Origin: Chrysomallon squamiferum
Lineage: Eukaryota; Mollusca; Gastropoda; Neomphalida; Peltospiridae
Assembly: GCA_012295275.1 (NCBI GenBank)
Contig: CM022668.1
Location: 3,361,383-3,425,382 of the forward strand
DNA: 64,000 nt
Direction of reading: 5' to 3'
Part shown: in pieces, positions 1-13,741 of the stretch
How positions within the stretch are numbered: position 1 is the first letter of the stretch
Layout: the number at the start of each line of letters is the position of its first letter
Position numbers and translations under genes: made by a program
Notes under the pieces: model-generated
Seen by the model: the letters and a program-made list of their open reading frames with translations, nothing else
What the model was told of the DNA's origin: nothing
The model's database searches: none

Positions 1-198
1 ATAATAATACTATGATTGGTAGTTCACAAAACAAATATTGTGTATAGTTATTTCTAAAGTGTATATCCTTGAATTGACATATTTTTCCAATAGAGAGATT
101 TTCCTTCTTTTTATTAAACGTATACGATTGTAAATGCTTTAGACTATTTCCAACACTACTGCTTATACAGCTGCTACTACTACTACTACTTCTATTAA

Positions 199-326
<128 letters not shown>

Positions 327-844
327 TGCAATCACTGAACGTAGTGGCAAGAGATGATAATTAGATAAACGAAATGAATAAGGATATCTACTATTTTCGA
401 TGCCGGAGAGATGATAAATAAAGCTGTTTATTTTATTTCGTTTTTTATTTATTTATTTATTTATTTATATATTACAGTGCTGAACAGAACTAGTCTTGGT
501 GCTAAATTAAGAAACATGATGATCTAAGAATCAGTTTTATTCACTACGCTTATCCACTGATTTATCAACTGTTTATATCTGCTTGTTTATAAAAATGTGG
601 ATTGACAGCCTTAATGCATAGCTACTGGCTTTTTTTCAACAATGACGAGCTTTATTCTTAAATTATTATCAGTAACAGTTGGAGTCGACAATTAAATAAT
701 CACTATGAAGAATATAAAATGCCAGCCTCCATATGTGATAATGTTATACTGTTGTCAGAATGTATCATTAGACAGATAGAGAGTAAAAAATAAAACAATA
801 ATAAAAGTGAAAGATACAGCTTCGTGTTACAATGCATTACTTAC

Positions 845-1573
845 CATATAGATCTGTAGAAACGTTTGGTTCCGCGTCCCAAGGACGTACATCTATAGCT
901 TGACTTGTTTCATAAAGAAGAGCGTGAATGTTGGAGATGTCGCTGAAATAAAATACATTTACACAAAACATGATTATACGTCCGCTCTCTGAAAACACAA
1001 ACACTGTTTTATTAACATTGTCTAACAAAAAAAGAAACTAATCATCTCGATCAACGTTAACAATCTTGTCACAACATCATTATAAATACACCCATCAACA
1101 GCACCACTACGACATTATCACTGTCACATCATAAATGTCATTGTTATGACACTGGTCGTCACCAACGTTACCAATAGTGTCCGTTCTGTAATGTAATAAC
1201 TATCGTCATCATCACTATCAATAATACCTTTATGATATAGTTTACATCCAAACTCAGCTACGTTAGCTTCAACATCATCTGAAATATTTAATTTTTACCT
1301 TTTCAGCCTGTTGATTGCTTCTCCCTCCAAGACGCACGTTTCGTGTTGAAATGCTTCGGTTTGCTGCGAGGCTACGCTGAGTTTGCAGGCGATCACAGAC
1401 ACTGGGTCGCTGATTCCAGTGTTTATCAGGAAAATAGAATCTGAAACAGTAATTTTGTATTAATACTTTAAGTTATAAAGAAGATTGAAATTACTTTGTT
1501 ACGACAGTTCAAGTCGACAACAGTACCAGATACGTGGCATATATAGGGTTGCTGTAGGATTTGTTTTCTGAGT

Positions 1574-1664
<91 letters not shown>

Positions 1665-2712
1665 TGAAAGTATTTGACATGTATGTATATATTACAGAGA
1701 ATGACATATATTCGTTAACAGATTAGAAGTTGAAGATCTCTAGGAAGTGGGACAAAGCCTCAAGACAATAACTGACAGAAATGGAAATTATTTCTCAATA
1801 ACATCTGTTTAGGTGTATTACTATGTAACAGAACAATGAAAACGACTCCTTGCTGTGTTACTTAGCAACAAATAATCTTTATTATTACCGGCAGGAAACA
1901 ATAAACCACGATTTCGGACGTAGCTGAGGCGGACTTAACAGCTGAACTGTTATTAAATAAAATAGATATTAGCTATCATTAGTTGTAACATCATTATTAT
2001 AGTTATTACAGTAATGTTTTATTCTTATTGATACCATTACCACTAATGCTACTACTTCTACTAGAACCACCACTGCTATCACTATTATTACTATTACAAC
2101 TGTAGTGTTGTTGTTTTGTTATACTTACTATTTTATAATTCTTGTTGGAGATACTGTTATTATTATAAACAAAAGGAAAAGAAACACACAAAAAAACAAC
2201 TGATAAATTTCTCCTCCATAGAAGACTATTATCAATTAGAAAGCGATCTTTGTTGTAAATCTTTTCATGAAACTACATATCACAGTATTTCATAAAGCTG
2301 ATAAATGGCTCAATCTGCAGTGGGAAATAACCTAACTGAGGCATTGAAAAACTGAGAAGAAAGGTTAGTATTAAATATGATAAATCATTTTTCTTTCTTA
2401 TTGTTATTAATATCAAAATATAACGAACTTTCGAAAAGGTCGGGCTCAATAAGATATATATAAATAAAACAAAATTACAAAATGACTTATAATTCTTTCG
2501 ATTTTTCAAATTTTGTTTATTAAGTTTGAAAGACTGCATTAAGAAATTATTGTAAATGGTAAAAGCATCAAGGTAATCTATGCAAAAATCGTTCAGCTTG
2601 ATTAAGTTAATGAAAAGAAATTTCCTTCTTAATGTACTGTAAAGGCGTTGAACAACAGAAACCATTATCCAGAAATAAAATAATAATGATAAACATTTTT
2701 TTTTTTAAGTTG

Positions 2713-2784
<72 letters not shown>

Positions 2785-2993
2785 TATTTGTGTTAATTAT
2801 TTATTATAAAAAGAAGAAAAGGAACGACAATATATGAATGTGTGTATGCGTGTGTAATATATATGTATGTATGTATATATATATATAAATATATATACTC
2901 ATACACACGCTTAGAAACATACAATAATTAATGTAACGTTATTTATAGAATTATATGAAATAAATTTCAGCATGAATAATTTTTTTATCTTAA

Positions 2994-3029
<36 letters not shown>

Positions 3030-3402
3030 AGTGCAATGAAACGTGAACAGAAATGTGAACGACAGACTTATGAACAGACCTGTGTGAAGAGGGAAGTCTG
3101 TTAACAGCTGTATAGTTTTTACCAAGTGTAGTTCTAGCAGTTCGAGACATCCAGAGTACAGCCGGTACAACCTCGTCAACGTCGTCGTCTCCTCTTGACG
3201 TCTCATCTTACTGAAATAATCAATCATTTAAAACATTTCCACCGTGTGTTAGATTGTTAACATTTAATATGTTATAATGTTAGTATGTTACGATGATTTG
3301 TAACAGACAAGATAGTTACGGCCGTTTTAGTTAGTCTTATCTATATGAAAATACATAAAAGGTTTGAGTATTATTTAATTTTATCAAATTCATTGATATA
3401 AA

Positions 3403-3477
<75 letters not shown>

Positions 3478-3807
3478 TAAAGAAATTATAAAAGAAATGA
3501 TATTAAAAAGAAAATAAAACAGGGAAAGAGTAAAGTTATGAAACTAACTTATAAGTCTTCAATTTGTTTTGTATGCATTATAAAACCAAATTTATGTCCG
3601 AAGGAAAGAGAAAAACTTAAAGGAAGGAGGATATACTAACTATCGTATAAGAGGTATAAGTTTTCTCTTTGTTCTGTAAGCCAGATCTGTGGCTCTTCTT
3701 CTACTGCGGCGCAGCTCATCCCTTAGCCTGTCCGAGTCGTTGGAAGCCCCTAAACCAACGGCCAGATTGGCGTACAGAGCAATTTCTCTATTCAGACTTA
3801 GCACATA
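845..3807 (-). CDS. RGS9BP: RGS9-binding protein-like (R9AP/R7BP family), internal exons; both ends missing
   Basis: Four minus-strand exons join in frame: 3641-3807, 3080-3210, 1299-1440 and 845-942, all with GT-AG borders. The translated pieces follow vertebrate R9AP colinearly. LNREIALYANLAVGLG matches its first helix, LYRLYSGCLELLE matches the strongly conserved FSGCLDLLE block, DFPLHT follows it, and a segment ending DVRPWDAEP corresponds to the linker before the membrane anchor. The family tethers R7 RGS-Gbeta5 complexes to membranes and speeds G-protein shut-off, in vertebrates notably in photoreceptors. Missing here are the N-terminal exon (exon 3641-3807 begins in phase 0) and the C-terminal transmembrane exon, which I could not find in bases 1-844. 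Exon 1299-1440 diverges most. The fit across the 3641/3210 junction keeps the human spacing exactly, which supports the splice model. Family call firm; R9AP versus R7BP less so. Confidence 0.8.
1576..1660. repeat. (GA)n microsatellite in RGS9BP-like intron
   Basis: 85-bp uninterrupted GA tract between the exons at 1299-1440 and 3080-3210. Confidence 0.98.
2712..2783. repeat. (ATA)n microsatellite in RGS9BP-like intron
   Basis: About 24 uninterrupted ATA units. Confidence 0.97.
2996..3027. repeat. (GT)n microsatellite in RGS9BP-like intron
   Basis: 32-bp GT tract, 53 bp past the donor of exon 3080-3210 in transcript direction. Confidence 0.97.
3407..3463. repeat. (AT)n microsatellite in RGS9BP-like intron
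   Basis: 57-bp AT tract followed by a few ATA units. Confidence 0.97.
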
Positions 3808-5584
3808 CTGAAATAGAATTAAAGTGACATTCACATAATTATACATAATTATATGTATATAAAATTTGTGGGCTGCTTTGGCAGTTTGTCGATTAGTAAG
3901 AAAGTCCCTGTTCCTTTAAACACTTAATATTAAAGAAATACACAAATAACTTTTGAAAATCTGCGCCATTTTCTATATAGTATGTTAATTTTTGTACAAA
4001 ACAAATTAACAAGAAAGAAAGTGAGATTAGTTTGTACCAACAAGAAAAACAAGGAAATTAAATAAATAAATAAGTAAGTAAATAAATAAATAATAAGAAT
4101 AAGGATAACAATAATAGCATCAGTTTATTTGACACAACGCTCAATCTAAATAACTGCAGGTATAATTCAGTTGTTACCAATTTGCGAGGTAACAGATAAA
4201 TCACTACATAGCTTTCTTTCATCAAAAAGCCGGAAGTGTGGCTGACAACCGGAAATAGAGACAGTTCTCTCCTAGATCTTCAGCTGTTCTGCAGATATAA
4301 ATTGCTTGCGCAAGATCAAAAGAATCAATCGTTTTCCTGTAATTCTTTATCACATCGATTTTTTTTTTGTGTTTGTGTGTTGTTGTTTTTTTCACTTCTA
4401 AATAAAATCCAAAGAAATACTTAACATTAAATTGTTTTATATGTGATTGGTAAACAGCTATAGCATTATAAACAATAGTTTCTTTTGTTTAATACTGCAA
4501 TAACAAAACCAGCGACATTGTGGGTACTGCTACGACTACTTCTGCTACTACATTGTCTTTGTTTTTAATACTGCTATTTAGTTAGTTATTACTTAGAAAT
4601 CAATGTATATTTATTAAAATTATTGCTGTTTCCTGCAGAAGTATTTGCCAACAATCAAAGCAAAACGTAATGACATTATCTTTGAAATAATTTAATTCTA
4701 ATCAATAAGATTGTTATTAAATTCTCCTTGGTAATAATGTCCTGCGGTGTGTTATTGATGTCATAGACACCCTATGAAAACCATATAATGAATAATGCCA
4801 CACAGATCATTTACCGCGGAAACGGACGTATCGAAAAATGCAAAATGCCAATTAGACATTCAGCTGGCTTCTCTTAGGCTGCTAATGGAGAAATATATCT
4901 AGGCTGTCAATGAGTTTGTGTATGATAGTTTCGAACGAAGAAAATATTATGTTAAAAAAGGAAATCAAAAATAAAATAAAACAAAACTATCTGTTTAACA
5001 TTTGTTGTCATATACAATCAAGGAGTATAGTATACACATATATACAAGAGATATAAAAGAGAAAATCGATGACAAGCGACTCTTTAATGGAATGAAATCT
5101 GTACAGCTTTTGATTTCCTGCAGCTGTTCAAGATAGATTTATTAATATTTTATTTTTTTTCGATATTCGATTCGAGGTGACATATTTTGCAACTTGAAAT
5201 TTCGTCACAAAAATTAATCAGAAATCCACAATACATATATTACATACATACATAAACAAAGTGGGTTTTTTTTTATTTATTATTTTTAATGAGTGAACAA
5301 TACTGTTTTATATAATAACTGCATCTATATGTACACGTGCAACAACGTACATTCAAAACCCGAACATACGGAACACGATATATGTCCATACATATCCATA
5401 TGTATAACAAAACATATATAACATTTATATACAGTCGCAACAGAACCTGTGTTATTAGTTATCTCTGTCTACCTGTCCATCCATCCCTTTGTCAAACCAT
5501 ATAATATGTCTGTCTGTTATTTCTAATTGTAAGTTTCTGGTCTATATCCCTTCTCAAACATCTAATGATTAATAAACTAAGAAC

Positions 5585-5800
5585 GTATACATAAAATTAA
5601 ATAATGACGTATTCAATTTTTATATAATATCACAGAGGACTTATACATAAAATTAAATAATGACGTACTGAATTTTTACATAATATCACTACGGACTTAT
5701 ACATAAAATTAAATAATGACGTACTAAATTTAACTGCATAATATCACTAAGGACTTGTACATAAAATTAAATAATGACGTATTACATTTTTGCATAATTT
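5585..5800 (+). repeat. minisatellite, four units of 56-58 bp
   Basis: Four tandem units start at 5585, 5641, 5697 and 5755. Each opens TATACATAAAATTAAATAATG then ACGTA, and the first three end TATCAC-A-GGAC. Every unit carries the CRE-like half site TGACGTA. It lies 20 bp before a (TC)n tract. Confidence 0.85.
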
Positions 5801-5816
5801 TCTTTCCTCTTCTATT

Positions 5817-5820
<4 letters not shown>

Positions 5821-5890
<70 letters not shown>
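5821..5890. repeat. (TC)n microsatellite
   Basis: 70-bp uninterrupted TC tract just after the four-unit minisatellite. Confidence 0.98.
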
Positions 5891-5892
<2 letters not shown>

Positions 5893-6962
5893 GATACATA
5901 ATAATCAATAATTATAGATTAATGTACTGTAAATTAAATACTTATTTAACATCACATTAGAATATTATAAATATTTTTACTTAGAAATTGGGGAATTTTA
6001 TTTATTTTTTATTTTATTTATTTATTATATTTATTTATTTATTTTAGTTGTGTTTTCTTGATCAGTTTTTCTTCTCTTCTTTTAAATAAATTTTGTCTCT
6101 CGATTTTAACCAAAACTGATTCATAGTATTAATAATAGTGCCGGAAGTTCACTAGTTTCCGTCGGAAATTATCGTCAGATTACGTAAAACATCATTATTG
6201 TAGCAATGTATTTCTTTTCCAGAATCAGCTTTTGTGTTGTTATCTTCTTTCATCACTAATGAACAGAAAAAAAGTGGATCCATGATTTACTGGGTGGTAC
6301 CCGGCAGTTCCGACAACCAGGAAAATAACAGTATTAAAATGGTTACACATTAATGTATGTGGACAGACATATATACCACACACATATCCAGATATTCATA
6401 TATATAAACAGCACAGACACACACCCATACGCCTACAAACACAACATATACAGACAGACAAAGATGGAAAAACAAAAAGCTGAACACGAACATAAATGAC
6501 AGAAGATATAAAATCTATAATAATGTTATCTACAACGAAGGATCAATGGAAGAATTGAGAAGCATAACAAAGAGTTTATTGATCAATCAGTGAATGGATG
6601 TATATAAAAACTGGTGTCATAAAAAATGCTGTTGAAGTATACTCAGTGTGCTTTGCTGGTGGTATTTTAGAAGAAAAAAAAGAAGTAATAAACAAAACAA
6701 AAACAACAACAACAACAAACGAACAAACAAACAAAAACAATCAAACAACGTGAGCTCGTCTTAGCCAGAACTGATCTCCTAAAATGATGGCAAACAAGCC
6801 GGACAAGAGGCTGTTAAAGGACGCAGCGACTGCAAACTGATATTGATAACTACAGCTGATTACTGTCATCTGGCTGCTATTTTCTCTTTATCTTTTGAGG
6901 CTTTTTTCTTTTTTTAAATTCATTTTCTTTATATATTTTCAGTCCGCAGGTATTTACTTTTT

Positions 6963-6965
<3 letters not shown>

Positions 6966-7014
<49 letters not shown>
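6966..7014. repeat. (CA)n microsatellite
   Basis: 49-bp CA tract, followed by AAAG repeats and an ATC run at 7112-7140. Confidence 0.98.
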
Positions 7015-7017
<3 letters not shown>

Positions 7018-7520
7018 TATAAAACAAAATTAAAAAAAGAAAGAAAGAAAGAAAAGAAATTCGTATTAGTGCTGGCTGATGATCTTTTTATTGCTCAGAA
7101 AGTGTTATTATTATCATCATCGTCATCATCATCATCATCATTAACATTATTTGTAAAGAATTAAAAGAGGAATTTAAAAAAAAAAAAAAACGAGTGAAAC
7201 TGAGATAAAAAGAAAATAAGACTTATTATACGTAAAGAATTTCATTTCAAAAATGTTAAGTTAGACGACATGTTTTTTTTAAAAAAAAAAAAAAGATTCG
7301 AAAACGCGAGGAAGCTCAAAGTTAAACAACAGAAATAGGAAATGGACTGGAGGGGGAGCGATAGAAAAAGTAAAAAAGGAAACAGTAAAGAAAAGATGAA
7401 TTACTGAGTTTTCCCAGGGGACATGAAGAAATTGTATAGGTTGTGCAGTAATGTGGAGAAGACGTCACGTGATCACATTTGTGAATATTTCACAATGTGG
7501 CAAATTATTTTCATTTCAAG

Positions 7521-7521
<1 letters not shown>

Positions 7522-7569
<48 letters not shown>
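7522..7569. repeat. (CA)n microsatellite
   Basis: 48-bp CA tract. Confidence 0.98.
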
Positions 7570-7572
<3 letters not shown>

Positions 7573-8606
7573 AGACAGCAATATTATAGTCAATAGAAAT
7601 ATAATTTTTTACATCTTATTTATTTCGTATTTATTAGCTTATTTCGTGCTGCTGTTTTTGTTTGGGTTTTTTTAATGAACATTTTTGCAATACACTGTTA
7701 ACTGACTTGTGGCCGAGCAAATGGGTCCCTACATCGCAGGTGTCGTCTCATCAAAGGGACTAAAATTACAGATAATGCTTTTGAATATATGAGCAACCTT
7801 CATTCACATCCATCACATCAACAAGACCGTCGTTGCTGTGCATTGCCATAGCGAGCTTCTCAGCTTTCTCCTAAAACAAAACTGCAAATATATCGAGTTC
7901 ATTAATAAATAAAACTTATTTTGCACGTCATAAGATTCATAATAAGCAGAATGTGTATTATGTTTTAAAAAATTTGAAACCCAAATAGATCTCTGCAAAA
8001 CTGCTCTAGTTCTCGATATTTGTTAAAAATAAATAGTCATGGAATAATGCTGAATGTTTGAATTGTCAAAATTATGCACTATATGTATGGCGGGCAAGTG
8101 GGCTCTTATGATTGGACAAAAACAACGCTCTATGCAAACACTGCACAGTGCAGGAAATTGTCGACGCCATCTTTAGAAATATCGTATAAAGCTGCCGTAA
8201 AATAAAAAAAGATTATTTTGGAGAAAACCAATCCAAATTCGTACGTCTGTCATCTTTAGCAGTGGAATAATAATCTTAAAAATTATTCAGCGTCCGCGTT
8301 CTGCAGGTGTCCGCTGATCTAAGGGACATATCTATCAAAAAAGTCGGAAAAGTGTCCGTATATTATAACTGGTCGCTAAAGACTGGTACCATTGTATTTG
8401 TGGCACAATATTTGTGATAATACTGCTCGGGTATCTCATTCAGGTAACTTATCGATTAGTTAATACTTAGGTTACTGCACTGCTAATTGTTCTAATACGC
8501 GTCCATCGACTGATATCAGGTTGGTTGAAGTACGTCACTCGGTTGCATGTTTAAGCGTTTCTCCTTTTTTCACGCCTTGTCTACCGTCGTGCTAGCCTGA
8601 GTATTT

Positions 8607-9056
8607 TCTGGCGGAGAACAGCACAGACGAACATTTGGATGTATATCGCTGATTTTCTGCCAGAGAAATATTCCTGCCTGTATGCTCTTTTAACATTATT
8701 TTGGCTTTACATTCCTTTTGATCGGTCATTTTCAATTTGCTGATACCATAAAAAGTACCATTTAGTCGTACATATACACTCAACAAGAAAATCCCCAAGA
8801 TCCCTACCATAAAATCACCGACTTGGAAATCTTCTGACATCTAGATCGACCTAAATAGTGACGTAACGGTCAACTGGTTAACGGCTATCAGCGCGGTGCA
8901 CGCGAGGGTCTAAAGCAAAATTGTTATTAAATGGGTACACTAGCCAGAGATTAGCCAGAAAACGATATAGACCTATCTGTGGCTGAGAATCAGCGATATC
9001 CGCCAGAGAGAGTCTATATCGAAATGTTCGTCTGAACTGTTCTCCGCCAGAGGATG
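8607..9056. repeat. inverted repeat pair flanking a tRNA-like segment
   Basis: CTGGCGGAGAACAGCACAGA then CGAACATTTGGAT at about 8608-8642 returns in reverse complement at about 9021-9056 (CTGGCGGAGAACAGTTCAGA, CGAACATTTCGAT). ATATCGCTGATT also pairs. The arms are about 60-80 bp with a 300-bp spacer. This suggests two opposed copies of one repeat or a small palindromic transposon. Confidence 0.65.
8857..8925 (+). repeat. tRNA-derived SINE-like remnant
   Basis: The stretch ACGGTCAACTGGTTAACGGC, followed by CAGCGCGGTGCACGCGAGGG and TCTAAAGC, has A-box-like (GGTCAACTGG) and degenerate B-box-like (GGGTCTAAAGC) spacing, typical of tRNA-derived SINE heads. It does not fold as an intact tRNA and has no terminator. 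It sits between the two inverted arms at 8.6-9.05 kb. Confidence 0.35.
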
Positions 9057-9435
9057 TTCGGGCTGCAGCTCGTGCAAGGTTCACGGTACATTCTGTCACT
9101 CTATCAAGAGGCTAGTTGTACACGTTTATACGATCTTGAATATCAAATAATAGCTACGTTCACCCAGATTTAACTAGTTGCCAACATTGTTTAATTACAG
9201 TTTTACTTCCGGGAGGATCCATCAAGTACCTGTCGCTGGCACGAACCTGTTTAATATTTCATTTTGATTTAATGCTGCATGAATGACGTACCAAAAATCC
9301 CTGGTTGTTATTTTCATTACTGTAGAAATGTGTTTTAAATTAACATATAATATCGTACAGTTCATACTTCCTTCTCTCCCATTTTTGATATTAAATCGTA
9401 TTTTCTTTAATATAAAATAAAATTATTTTAGAAAT

Positions 9436-9438
<3 letters not shown>

Positions 9439-9480
<42 letters not shown>
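9439..9480. repeat. (AC)n microsatellite
   Basis: 42-bp AC tract. Confidence 0.98.
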
Positions 9481-9482
<2 letters not shown>

Positions 9483-12127
9483 TAGATGCATCATTCACTA
9501 ATGTGATGTCACGTGGAGAGAATTACAGATTTCTAATTATCATTCTTGATTAGAATACTGAGAAGCAGTCGTATGTTCTTCAATTAGCGCCTGCTCAATA
9601 TAAAAGACACCATTTAAAACATGCCTGAGTGCTGTTAATCACTTCTACAACTAAATTAAATATCTACAGATGTTAACAATAACAAACCAAAGTGGCCATG
9701 CCTCAGACACAACATATAATAATAAACGACCGGAAATAACACATTACGCATGACAAAGAAGAAGAAAAAGGAAAACAGTGGCTGATAAATTTGTAATGGT
9801 TAAACGAATGTATAAACTGAAAAGAAGTTTAACAAGACATCAGCAAAGAACCTGATAACATAGACAACGAGAAGACAGGTAACAGATAAAGACCCCCCCA
9901 CCCCCCGCAATGAACTGTAACAAAATAAGAGAATGGGAAATCAGTACATTACTGAATTAACTGCGCATTATTTTTATCTGATTTCGTTTGTGTGGAACGT
10001 TGATTGGAACAAAGCAGTCTAAGCAACTAATAACAGTTCTTACTCTTCATTTCATTGGCGTTAGATTACTACTAACGTACCAATATAGCTTATCAATATA
10101 AGTAACAAGAGCAAACGCATTTCCAAGTTCGTTATATTGAATATAGTTATTTGATTAACATAATCTATAAAAGAACAATATATTTGTCAGAAATTAAAAT
10201 AACAAATAACAAATAAATAAAAAATAATAATAAAATAAAATTAAAAAAATAAAAAATAGATTAGAAAATGGAATAAAAAGAAAGAAAAATTCTCCCTTTA
10301 AAAAAATAATAAAATTTCGGAGACACACATACTCAACACATAAAAATAAAACAGTTATATACGTGTACTTGTACCCATTTATAAAACGGGTATTACGAAG
10401 ATATAAAAGGTATACAGATATAAAATCAGAGATAAACATCAGAAAGGGAGAACTGTAGGCATTTATAAAGAAGATATGTCAGAAATATAATATAGACAAA
10501 CAGCAAAGTAGTAAAGTTCTGAGACAAATATCCAGTAAAAGTAAATTTTGTGGTCTTTCCGTGTTTGCTACTAATAATAACACTGACACTAATGACTGAT
10601 GATGATGATGATGATAAAGAATATCGACTTACTGCACTGTAATACCGTCAATTCTAAATAAATTGTTGTAATGAGAAAATGCATTTTCCTTGCTTCATCA
10701 GTTAAAATACTGTATAGTACGAGAGGGAAGAAGAAAAGATTAAAAAAAAAAAAACGCCTAATGTATTAAGGCGCACATCACAGAACATGATTTATCTTAA
10801 CAGTTTATCCATTCAAATAACTGAAAATAACATTTAAAAAAAAAAAAAAAAAAAAAAATTAATTAATAATTTTTTTTTGACAGAAATGATTTTAAAGATA
10901 AATATATTTTAAACTGAAGTTTAACAGTTTTGCATTTAAGGTTAAAAGTATGTCCTCTATGTGATCTATGCAGAAACTTAGGCTTACTGAAAAAAAAAAA
11001 AATATTAATTAAAAAAAAGAAAGACTATTTTAGATTATGCGGTCTGAAAGACACTTTTATCTTTTGTTGAAAAAGATACAAGTTTTCATTAAAATGTTAG
11101 TAAAGAAAATTAAGACTAAGGATTTGGATTACATCAGGAGATTAATTTATCTTGTTTCAGCAAAATAGATCAATTTTTAAAATGAAACGATCCATCTTTT
11201 GATCACGTTATCCACCAGTTCAGTTGAATAAACTAAATCCATTTTGTTGAATAACATGGATCAGATGCACTCTACAGATTTAATTTATAAAAAAAAAGAA
11301 AAACCACTGAAATCTTTGTGCCAAATTATTGTCTTTTACGTCTTTTTTATTTTTTAATATTGTAGTTTTAACTAAATTATTGTAATTAATACCATTATAA
11401 CCAGACATCCGTCACTACAAAGGCGACATGATTTTGTTGTTTATTATTATTATAATGACGAAACTAGTATTTGATTTCAGTGTGGTAAACCAATCTGCAG
11501 AAATGTCGCACGTCCGGTCATGAACCATTGAATACTTTGATCTAATAATAATCATGATATTTTAATAAATACCAAATCAGTAATATTTTTCTATCACTTA
11601 GTGTTTCGTTTATCTACACGGACTTCAAACGTTTTTTTTTTTTTTTTCTTTATTCTTATGGTTTTATTCTTTTTATTTTGTGTGTGTGTGTGTGTGTATT
11701 TGTTTTGGGAAGATGTATGAGAAAGAAAGATATATGTGTGGGTATGTATACAGAGACAGAACAGAATAACAGATAGCTAGAAATACATATATACATAAGG
11801 ATGAGTATATACATACATACATACAAACACAATTGTAATTATATATTGTTGTACACACATGCACAAATACTTATACATAGAGAGACATCAACTAATCCGA
11901 GAAAAACAGAACAGCTGTCTTGATAAAATGAGATATTCATGTAAATTAGGATACATTTAACTGAACTTCAAAATAAACTAATACTTGGAATTTTTCCTTT
12001 GTTAATGTGCCATTACTGTATCGACAGAGATCATTCCCAGCCAGTTCACATGATTTTATACATCATTTATTTCCTATCGTCAAGGGAGTTTCGTAAACGA
12101 TGCATCTATTTTATGAATCTAATCTAG

Positions 12128-12231
<104 letters not shown>

Positions 12232-13690
12232 CTGTCTGTTCATATTATAAAAGAGCAGGCATATTAGTTTCCCAACCATCTGATTTTCATAAGCAAACTC
12301 TGACAAAACCCAATAATTTTACTCAGAGGGAGAGAATGAGAGAGGAAACCAGGAAAGGATAAATAAAAAGAATGAAAAATGTAACGTAGACAGTTAAATA
12401 AAAATAAAAATACTTAGGGAAACAGAGAACAAATACCACAAGAATAATAATAGTAATAAAATCTACAGGAAAAAAAAAAGTCGAGTTCATAAATACTGAA
12501 AATTATTTTTCTTTCATATTTCAAGTATATTAATACTTAGTCAGTTCCACATTCTTATTATGTTCTACCATCGTTATACACAGTAATGTGGAAGACAGTA
12601 ATAAGTACACCTAACTATCGACATACGTCAGTCGTCCGCCTTTAAGTGTAATGAGCTGGTTCGGGCCCCTTTAATTAGAGTGGACTATTGATTGATCTCT
12701 GATATATGACAATTAATGTATGCTCATCATGGCCGAAATGGTGAAAGTAGAAACTAATGAGGTGGCAATGAACTAGACATTGAAACTAAAAACCGATGAA
12801 ATACAGATGAATGAGCAAATTCCCCAATCAAATTTTTAATAAGGAATATAATTGATTTTATACATGTACGTATATTATTTAGTAATATTTTTGGGTGAGG
12901 TTCAATCCAGGTAGACGATTCAGTAGGACGACATTTAAATTTTGTGAGAACCAACTTTCTTTCTTTCTTTTTTTGTTTTGTTGCATATATTCCCGTCTTA
13001 CCCAGCAAACATGCGAACGCGGCCTGCTGTCGGTCAGTTTCCATTCGGCGAACCGCTGTCTGGTCAGCATTAACCCATAACACGCCCCTTCACATCTCCC
13101 CCCACGCTTTTCTCCGCTAATTTCACGCTCTCCTTTCTTACAAATTATTACAACAATATTTCAAATGTGTAAATAATGGAGTAACAAAGAAAATAATATG
13201 ATCTTATTAGACAATCTTTGGTTAGTATAAAGCAAAGCAATACGATATATCTTTATATGTATCTAGCTACTTGAACATTCTTCTCGTTAATCTTTCAACA
13301 AACTGATCTAGAATATAGTTTAACACATACTTAGCGTCTATCGTATCGAAGAGGATTACTATAAATTAATTTCAGTGACTAGCATTTAACACTAAAAGAA
13401 AAGTAAAACTGGGTTGCATGGCCCCTGCTTCAGCCAGTCTGACAGAGATAATTACTACAATAACAGCTCAGGAGCCACTGACCGGCATTTTGAACACTAA
13501 TTTTCTGCGATGGTAGTTTTCAGTGTATCGGTTCTCTGTCACCCGATATCGAAATCTGCTAATGCTGTCTCGTGTTGATAGTATATTAAAATACGAAATG
13601 TATACACATAGCAAAATTAATAATAATAATAGCAAATAAATAAATAAACAGGATATCAAAAACAAATAAATAAAATATCTAAATAATAAC

Positions 13691-13740
<50 letters not shown>
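13691..13740. repeat. (AAT)n microsatellite
   Basis: 50-bp AAT tract within a longer A-rich stretch that ends in a 24-base A run at about 13808-13831. Confidence 0.95.

Positions 13741-13741
<1 letters not shown>

Larger units (their letters stand above)
3808..8590. other. non-coding AT-rich stretch
   Basis: No supportable exon on either strand apart from repeats listed separately. The N-terminal exon of the RGS9BP-like gene should lie at or beyond here but was not identified. A short direct echo (GCAGGTGTC then AAGGGAC) occurs at about 7738-7762 and 8303-8329. Confidence 0.5.

Noticed and set aside
2273-2665. 130-codon minus ORF within the RGS9BP-like intron
   Set aside because: Composition is Leu/Phe/Ile/Tyr-rich, as expected from AT-rich DNA; lies between two phase-matched exons.
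8857-8925. Functional tRNA gene
   Set aside because: Box-like motifs only; no cloverleaf with paired acceptor stem and no T-run terminator.
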